Shown: positions 28,924-34,025 of the stretch, one piece after another
Layout of the letters: each line of letters begins with the position of its first letter
Numbering within the stretch: position 1 is the stretch's first letter
Assembly (NCBI GenBank): GCA_009784445.1
Contig: WRBQ01000022.1
Span: forward strand, 1-34,025
DNA: 34,025 bases
From: Oscillospiraceae bacterium
GTDB taxonomy: Bacteria; Bacillota; Clostridia; Oscillospirales; Acutalibacteraceae
Direction: 5' to 3'
The notes under the pieces: model-generated
The model's input: the letters and a program-made list of their open reading frames with translations, nothing else
What the model was told of the DNA's origin: nothing
The model's database searches: none
Translations under genes and position numbers: made by a program

Positions 28924-30701
28924 AAACTGTCTATTTTGTGCAAGCAGGCAATTTATATGGCCATAACGCGCACCTGCCGTATGCCGCAGGTTGCGTGGCC
29001 GCCAATGCCTTTTCCATGCCCGAAATTCGCCGTCACTACCAACTGGGCGAGTTCATCTTTTTGCGCACACCCATTGAGGAAGTGCTAGCCAAGCTGGACG
29101 AGCCGTACATGGTGGCGTTCTCGTGCTACATTTGGAATATGGAATACCACAAAGCTCTCGCTAGCGCAATTAAAGCGCGCTGGCCGGGTTGTTATATTTT
29201 ATTCGGCGGGCACCAGGTGAACAACGACAACGCTAGCCAACTGCACGAACTGCCTGATATTAATTTTCTCATTCACCGCGCCGGCGAAGAAGCCTTTGCC
29301 GCGCTGCTGCTTGCCTTGCAAAACGGCGATGATCTCGCCGGCGTGCCTTCGCTTTCCTATCGCAACGCGCAAGGCGAAATCATTCGCACCGCAGCCGCGC
29401 CCTGCACCCGCTGTGATTACCCCTCGCCATATTTAGAAGGCTTGTTTGACAGCTTGTTCGCGCAATATCCTCATCTGCTGTTTTCCATGACCTTGGAAAC
29501 CAACCGCGGCTGCCCAAATTACTGTGCATTTTGTGACTGGGGTGCCGACCGCCAGCACCTCAAGCTCATGCCTATGCAGCGCGTGCAGGCAGAAATCGAC
29601 TGGGCGGCGCAACGCAAACTGGAATTCGTGCTGTGCGCCGACGCCAACTTTGGCCTATTGCCGCGTGACACCGAGGTGGTGCAATATCTTGCCAACAGCA
29701 AACGCCGCTGCGGCTACCCGCAAAAACTGCGCGCCTTTTTAGACAAAAGCTACAACGACACCGTGTTTAGCCTTAACGAAACCCTTGCGCGCGAGGGCCT
29801 GAGCAATGGCGCGGCACTTTCGCTGCAATCCATTTCGTCGCAAGCGCTTGAAGCCATTGGCCGCAAAAACCTCAATTTCGCGCAAATCGCTGCCATGATT
29901 GCCCGCTACAACGCCGCCGACATTCCTGTGTATTGCGAGCTGATTTTGGGCTTGCCCGGCGAAACCCTGCAAAGTTTTGCCCATGGTGTAGGCGAGCTGC
30001 TTGCCGCCGGCATGCACGGCGCGCTGGAGATTTTTCGCTGCGAGGTGCTGCCCAACGCCCGGCTGGCCGAGCCCGCCTACCAAGCGCAGCACGGCATCAA
30101 AACCGTGCGGGTGCAGCAATATCACCGCCATGAATCGCCCGAAAACCACGACAGCATCCCCGAATATTCCGAGCTGGTGACCGCAACCACTACCATGCCC
30201 GTGCAAGCTTGGGTGGCGGCCAACGTGTTCGCCGACGTGGTGCAGGGGCTACACGCGCTGGGCTTGCTGCCGCACATTGCCGAGCATCTGCACCGCACAC
30301 AGCAGCTGCGCTATGAACAGTTTTACTTAGATTTAATCGCTCAGGCGCAAGCACAGCCGGCCAGCCTGTTGGGCGAGCTAGTTGCCTTCACCCAAGCGCG
30401 TTATGAAGCCTTGGCCGCAGGCGATGGCTCTGCCATTGTGTGGCACGATGCCAAGTTTGGCAACATCACCTGGCCCCTCGGCAGCGCGATATTCCTGCGC
30501 TGCGCCTACGAAAGCACGCGGTTTTATGCCGAGCTGCCTGCCTTGTTGGCGCAGTATGACTTACCGCAGAGCTTCATTGATCAACAACAAGTACAGCTAA
30601 ACCTGCCAAGCCAAGATGAAAACTGGCCCGATTTTGCACGTGTGAGCGTTTGGTACAACCGCCGCCGCGGTGCGCTGAGCAAGAAAGCAGGCGGCGCATG
30701 A
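28920..30701 (+). CDS. B12-type radical SAM protein B1, 593 aa
   Basis: A GTG at 28920, preceded by GAGGAGGAGC, overlaps the previous stop by 4 bases. The first 160 residues have a cobalamin-binding-like Rossmann fold (MVAFSCYIWNMEYHKALASA and CYILFGGHQV), but without the DxHxxG motif. The radical SAM site is C198-x3-C202-x2-C205 in TNRGCPNYCAFCDWG, followed by VLCADANFGLLPRDTEVV, a pattern shared by a known group of B12-domain radical SAM proteins. A long C-terminal region (from about 400) contains ELILGLPGETLQSF. Group members are found in methyl-transfer and other natural-product pathways. The substrate here is unknown. Confidence 0.85.
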   Translation: MKTVYFVQAGNLYGHNAHLPYAAGCVAANAFSMPEIRRHYQLGEFIFLRTPIEEVLAKLDEPYMVAFSCYIWNMEYHKALASAIKARWPGCYILFGGHQVNNDNASQLHELPDINFLIHRAGEEAFAALLLALQNGDDLAGVPSLSYRNAQGEIIRTAAAPCTRCDYPSPYLEGLFDSLFAQYPHLLFSMTLETNRGCPNYCAFCDWGADRQHLKLMPMQRVQAEIDWAAQRKLEFVLCADANFGLLPRDTEVVQYLANSKRRCGYPQKLRAFLDKSYNDTVFSLNETLAREGLSNGAALSLQSISSQALEAIGRKNLNFAQIAAMIARYNAADIPVYCELILGLPGETLQSFAHGVGELLAAGMHGALEIFRCEVLPNARLAEPAYQAQHGIKTVRVQQYHRHESPENHDSIPEYSELVTATTTMPVQAWVAANVFADVVQGLHALGLLPHIAEHLHRTQQLRYEQFYLDLIAQAQAQPASLLGELVAFTQARYEALAAGDGSAIVWHDAKFGNITWPLGSAIFLRCAYESTRFYAELPALLAQYDLPQSFIDQQQVQLNLPSQDENWPDFARVSVWYNRRRGALSKKAGGA

Positions 30702-31456
30702 GCAACTTTCGCGGCGCGGTGATTGTGATACCCACTTACAACGAAGTTACATCGCTGCGTGAAACCGTGCTGGCACTGCAAACTGCTTGCGACCCAACCA
30801 AGGTGTTACGTCTTTGGCTGGTGTTTCCTGCGCATGCTTCGCAGGCCTGCCGCGACGAAGCCGCGCGCCTTGCCGCGCAACATTTCACTATCCCCATTGT
30901 TGCACAGTTGGAGGTGATGGACGGCCACTTGGCGCACGAAGCGCAGTATATTGCGGCCCAGCAAAGCGACGCCAGCCACTGCCTAATTTGGACAGCCGAC
31001 CAAGACGCCCCCGCCGCCCTTGCCGCACAAATGATTGAACAAGCCGCACAGCATCCCGCCGCGGTGGTGAAGCTTTCGCGGTTTCTGCCCGGTGGCAGCC
31101 TGCCCGCTAGCAAGCGTGGTTTCATTAACTGGCGCGATGCCACCTTCCGTAAGCTGGTTGTGGTGCTTTATCGCTCCAAGCAAACGGACCCACACTTTGG
31201 GCTAACGCTGTTCCCCATTGCGCCGTTTTTGCGCTTTGATTTGCGCGAAACTTTCATGGCCTTCACCATGGAATACGTGCTGTGCTTTGAGCGCATGGGT
31301 GCACAGTTTATCGAATTGCCGCTGCACCAGCAAGACCGCCCCGAGGGCAAATCAAACCTAAAGATCAAGCACAAGCTGCGCTATTTTGTGCCGCTGTTGC
31401 GCCTGCGGGTTTGCCGCAAACAAAAGATTTTCAAGAAGGGTGAGACCCATGACTAA
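30698..31456 (+). CDS. Family 2 glycosyltransferase, DPM1-like, 252 aa
   Basis: The ATG at 30698 overlaps the B1 stop by 4 bases; the open frame upstream of it lies inside B1. The GT-A fold is indicated by AVIVIPTYNEVTSLRETVLA at the start, LIWTADQDAP (carrying the DxD-type metal site as DQD), and the C-terminal ELPLHQQDRPEGKSNLKIKH. That last block is like the R-x-G-x-S-K element of polyprenyl-phosphate mannosyl/glucosyl transferases. Such enzymes put a sugar on a lipid carrier. Unlike DPM1-like proteins with added helices, this one has no clear membrane segment. It implies a sugar- or polyprenol-linked product. Confidence 0.83.
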   Translation: MSNFRGAVIVIPTYNEVTSLRETVLALQTACDPTKVLRLWLVFPAHASQACRDEAARLAAQHFTIPIVAQLEVMDGHLAHEAQYIAAQQSDASHCLIWTADQDAPAALAAQMIEQAAQHPAAVVKLSRFLPGGSLPASKRGFINWRDATFRKLVVVLYRSKQTDPHFGLTLFPIAPFLRFDLRETFMAFTMEYVLCFERMGAQFIELPLHQQDRPEGKSNLKIKHKLRYFVPLLRLRVCRKQKIFKKGETHD

Positions 31457-33374
31457 ACGCAACATCACCTTGGTGCAGGTGGATATTCTGCGCAAAACGC
31501 CCATGTTCACCACCACCTATTTGCCTTATGGCGTGGCGGCACTGTGGGCTTTTGCCAAGCAGTCACCCGCTGTGCACGAGCATTTTGCCCTGCAAGAACT
31601 GGTATTCATGCGGGAACCCATCGCCGATGTGCTTGCACGCATGCACGAGCCTTTTTTGGTGGGGTTTTCGTGCTACATTTGGAACACCGAGTATAACAAA
31701 GCACTGGCCAAAGCGATCAAGCAACGCTGGCCGCAGTGCTTGATTTTGTTTGGCGGGCACAATGTGCCGCCCGGCGCCACCATGCTGCAAGAGGAAGCGT
31801 ACATCGATTTTCTCATCCACGGCGAGGGGGAAATCCCCCTGCAACGCCTGCTTGAGGAATTGGCGCAGTTCAAGCCCAACTATGCCACCGTGCCGGGTTT
31901 GGTTTATCGCAATGGCGATGACTGTGCAGAGAATGCACCGCAGGCTGCGCAGTCGGTGGAAGAGTTTCCTTCGCCGTATTTGACGGGCGTGTTTGATGAC
32001 ATCGTTGCCAAGCACCCGGAAATCCAGTGGTGCACCGTGTGGGAAACCAACCGCGGCTGCCCAAACCACTGTGCCTTCTGTGATTGGGGTCAGCACAACG
32101 CCCGCGTGCGCCAGTTCACCATGCAGCGTTTGCTGGATGAAATTGCGTGGTTTAGCCAAAACAAAGTGGAGTACATTTGGTGCGCCGACGCCAACTTTGG
32201 CATGTTGGAGCGCGACGAAGAAATCATCAACGTGATGGCTGCCACCAAGGCCGAAACGGGTTATCCCATGGTGTTTTTGTGCCAGTCTACCAAGCAACTT
32301 AATGAGCGCCTGTTTCGCATTGCGCAAACACTCAACGAAAGCGGCCTAGACAAACTTGGCCCCAACTTTGCCGTGCAAAGCCTGAACCCCGAGGTGCTGC
32401 ACAATATCGGCCGCCGCAACATGCCCAACGATGAGCTGGCCTATTGGCTGCGCCGCTACCGCAACGCGGGTTATCGCACCCACACTGACTTGATTTTAGG
32501 GCTGCCCGGCGAAACGCTGCAAAGTTTTTGCGCCGGCGTGGAAACACTGTTCGAGCTGGGGCAACACGCGGGAATTTACTATTTCCCTTGCAGCCTGCTG
32601 CCCAATGCCGCCATGGCCGCGCCTGCCTACCGCGAAAAACATGGCCTGCGCACACTGCGCAAAATCTATCGGCCATCGCTTGGCTATTTCCAAAAAGAAG
32701 AACAAATTGATGAATACATTGACGTGATTGATCAAACTGCATGCATGCCGCAAGCAGACCTATTGACTGCCAGCTTTTTTATGTTTTTGGCGCAGGGGCT
32801 GCACAGCTTTGGCATGATTCGGCTGGTGGCCATGCATTTGCATACGCAAAAAATCGCCAATTACGCTGATTTTTACCGGCAGCTGCTTGACTTTTGCGAG
32901 GCACAACCACACAGCCTGCCGGGCGAAATCATGGCGCACATCATTTCGGAATTTACGCAAGCCAACGACAACGAGTCGCTGGAAATCGCGGGCTTTAACG
33001 TTGGCCGCATGGCAGAAGATCAATACGTTTTTGGCCGCACAGCATTAGAACCTGAGCGATTTTATACAGACATCGCAGCGTTTTTGCAGCAATTCGGTCT
33101 AGACGCGCATTTGCTGGCACAGCTGCTGAGCTACCAGCGTGAGTGCATGTTATTGCCCGGCTCGCCACCCGAAAAGCTCCTCGATTTCGACTATGATTTC
33201 CCCGCTTATTTCGCTGCGATCTACGATGGCACGCCGATTGCGTTGCAGAAAAAACCAACGCGCGTGCGTTTTTCGCACAGCCATGACTTAACCAGCCACG
33301 ATCAATACTTTGATGCCGTGGTGCGGCTGGCACGCATGAGCGACAACGCGTTTTATCGCGTGGAGGTTGCATGA
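31449..33374 (+). CDS. B12-type radical SAM protein B2, paralogue of B1, 641 aa
   Basis: The ATG at 31449 (MTKRNITLVQVDILRKTPMF) follows AAGGGTGAG and overlaps the glycosyltransferase end by 8 bases. The domain order is that of B1: a cobalamin-binding-like part with VGFSCYIWNTEYNKALAKAI and LILFGGHNVPPG, no DxHxxG, then C204-x3-C208-x2-C211 in TNRGCPNHCAFCDWG and IWCADANFGMLERDEEIINV. TDLILGLPGETLQSFCAGV follows. It is about 50 residues longer than B1, mostly at the C terminus. Paired with B1 around the glycosyltransferase, it probably acts on a related intermediate. Confidence 0.85.
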   Translation: MTKRNITLVQVDILRKTPMFTTTYLPYGVAALWAFAKQSPAVHEHFALQELVFMREPIADVLARMHEPFLVGFSCYIWNTEYNKALAKAIKQRWPQCLILFGGHNVPPGATMLQEEAYIDFLIHGEGEIPLQRLLEELAQFKPNYATVPGLVYRNGDDCAENAPQAAQSVEEFPSPYLTGVFDDIVAKHPEIQWCTVWETNRGCPNHCAFCDWGQHNARVRQFTMQRLLDEIAWFSQNKVEYIWCADANFGMLERDEEIINVMAATKAETGYPMVFLCQSTKQLNERLFRIAQTLNESGLDKLGPNFAVQSLNPEVLHNIGRRNMPNDELAYWLRRYRNAGYRTHTDLILGLPGETLQSFCAGVETLFELGQHAGIYYFPCSLLPNAAMAAPAYREKHGLRTLRKIYRPSLGYFQKEEQIDEYIDVIDQTACMPQADLLTASFFMFLAQGLHSFGMIRLVAMHLHTQKIANYADFYRQLLDFCEAQPHSLPGEIMAHIISEFTQANDNESLEIAGFNVGRMAEDQYVFGRTALEPERFYTDIAAFLQQFGLDAHLLAQLLSYQRECMLLPGSPPEKLLDFDYDFPAYFAAIYDGTPIALQKKPTRVRFSHSHDLTSHDQYFDAVVRLARMSDNAFYRVEVA

Positions 33375-33922
33375 TGCGCCGCTGGCTTTCGCGCATCAAC
33401 CTGTTTCACCTGATTCTCATTGCCGTGATTGCAGCGCTGGGCATTGCGATCAAACCGGTGGTGGTGCCCTTGGCACAGCTGATTACCGGGTCGTTTATTC
33501 CCGGCGGCGCTGCCATGGGCGGTATCTACATGTTGTTTTTGGTGCTGGCGGTTTCGCTCACCCGCGTGCGTGGGGCAGGCTTGCTTTGCGGACTGGTGCA
33601 GGCGCTGCTGGTGATGGCCCTTGGCGTGGCCGGTTCGCACGGCGCGGCAAGTTTGATTACCTACACCCTGCCGGGGCTGGCGGTTGACCTAGTCTTTCTG
33701 CCGCTAACACTGCGCCGCCGCCCACCCAATATCCTAGTCTGCGTGCTTGCCTGCATGCTGGCGAACATCACCGGCACCATGGCTGTGGCCTTTGCGCTGT
33801 TTCAGGTGGAGCTTATCATGGCCATGCTAATGCTGAGCCTTGCGGCGCTCAGCGGTGCGTTGGGCGGCGTGGCTGCTTGGGCCATTACCAAGCAGATGAG
33901 GAACCACCTGCGGTGGGGCTAG
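33371..33922 (+). CDS. ECF transporter S component (YkoE-like), 183 aa
   Basis: The ATG at 33371 overlaps the B2 stop and follows GGAGG. Five to six hydrophobic segments are visible: NLFHLILIAVIAALGIAI, AAMGGIYMLFLVLAVSL, GLLCGLVQALLVMALGVAG, LITYTLPGLAVDLVFLPL, NILVCVLACMLANITGTMAV and LIMAMLMLSLAALSGALGGV. The order PGGAAMGGIY, GAGLLCGLVQAL and TLPGLAVDLVF resembles S components of the YkoE type, which bind a vitamin or its precursor and are driven by EcfA/EcfT. No ecfT or ATPase follows in the window; the lone EcfA1 at 6582 could serve it. The vitamin is not known. Confidence 0.75.
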   Translation: MMRRWLSRINLFHLILIAVIAALGIAIKPVVVPLAQLITGSFIPGGAAMGGIYMLFLVLAVSLTRVRGAGLLCGLVQALLVMALGVAGSHGAASLITYTLPGLAVDLVFLPLTLRRRPPNILVCVLACMLANITGTMAVAFALFQVELIMAMLMLSLAALSGALGGVAAWAITKQMRNHLRWG

Positions 33923-33993
33923 GTCGCTTCGCTGTGCGTTAATATAGCAGGATAAAGAGTCCGGACGCGCAATGCGCGCCCCTACAGGGGATG
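33903..33993 (+). repeat. Repeat cluster after the operon
   Basis: CCACCTGCGGTGGGGCTA and GTCGCTTCGCTGTGCGTTAAT (overlapping the end of the S-component gene) are followed at 33960-33993 by CCGGACGCGCAATGCGCGC and CCCCTACAGGGG. These are the two repeat families seen at 9771/11257/25548 and at 14567/15603. No clear terminator and no gene are seen in 33923-34025. Confidence 0.75.
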
Positions 33994-34025
33994 CATTATT
34001 CAATTTTCAAGGTGCATGTGATCGG

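Overview
This window looks like part of a moderately GC-rich clostridial (Bacillota) chromosome, probably from an uncultured member of the Oscillospirales/Christensenellales type. The evidence is the dgt-dnaG-rpoD neighbourhood, strong AGGAGG ribosome sites, consensus SigA promoters with 17-base spacers, several TTG starts set by good Shine-Dalgarno sites, many CxGG-type lipoproteins, a NifS/IscU-type Fe-S system and numerous short palindromic intergenic repeats. The assignment is inference; no rRNA is present.

Layout. Bases 1-430 hold the tail of an incoming gene and a convergent pair of tiny genes (a ribbon-helix-helix protein and a 49-residue partner). Bases 600-1400 hold a lipoprotein made of two copies of one domain. 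Bases 1800-9770 are the information-processing block on the + strand: dgt, two small membrane-anchored proteins, dnaG, an RlmI-like methyltransferase, a solitary EcfA1-type ATPase, rpoD and an AI-2E-family permease. Two inverted copies of a repeat flank dgt and its small neighbour. Bases 9890-22530 are almost all on the - strand: an S41 protease homologue that lacks its catalytic residues, FeoA, a putative cell-wall-anchored protein, a DUF4474-like lipoprotein, a MinD-like ATPase, an AlkZ-related protein, HIT, NadA, a seven-blade RCC1 lipoprotein, IscU, an LRR lipoprotein, an aminoglycoside-phosphotransferase-like kinase, a flavin oxidoreductase-like protein and NifS. The nifS-to-nadA stretch is closely packed and provides Fe-S assembly next to an Fe-S enzyme (NadA).

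Bases 22680-25660 hold a zinc-ribbon/PH-like protein, two tandem cassettes of 27-29-residue membrane peptides (each with its own consensus promoter and terminator), a membrane protein with an XRE regulator and a perfect palindrome between them, a 56-residue membrane protein and tRNA-Gly(CCC).

Bases 25819-33922 are the most notable region. One promoter precedes seven tightly coupled genes: two paralogous radical SAM proteins, an Lgt-like integral membrane protein, a B12-type radical SAM protein, a DPM1-like glycosyltransferase, a second B12-type radical SAM protein and an ECF-transporter S component. Five of the six junctions overlap and the sixth has a 3-base gap. This looks like an uncharacterised biosynthetic operon, perhaps building or modifying a membrane lipid or glycolipid. 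The product cannot be read from sequence alone.
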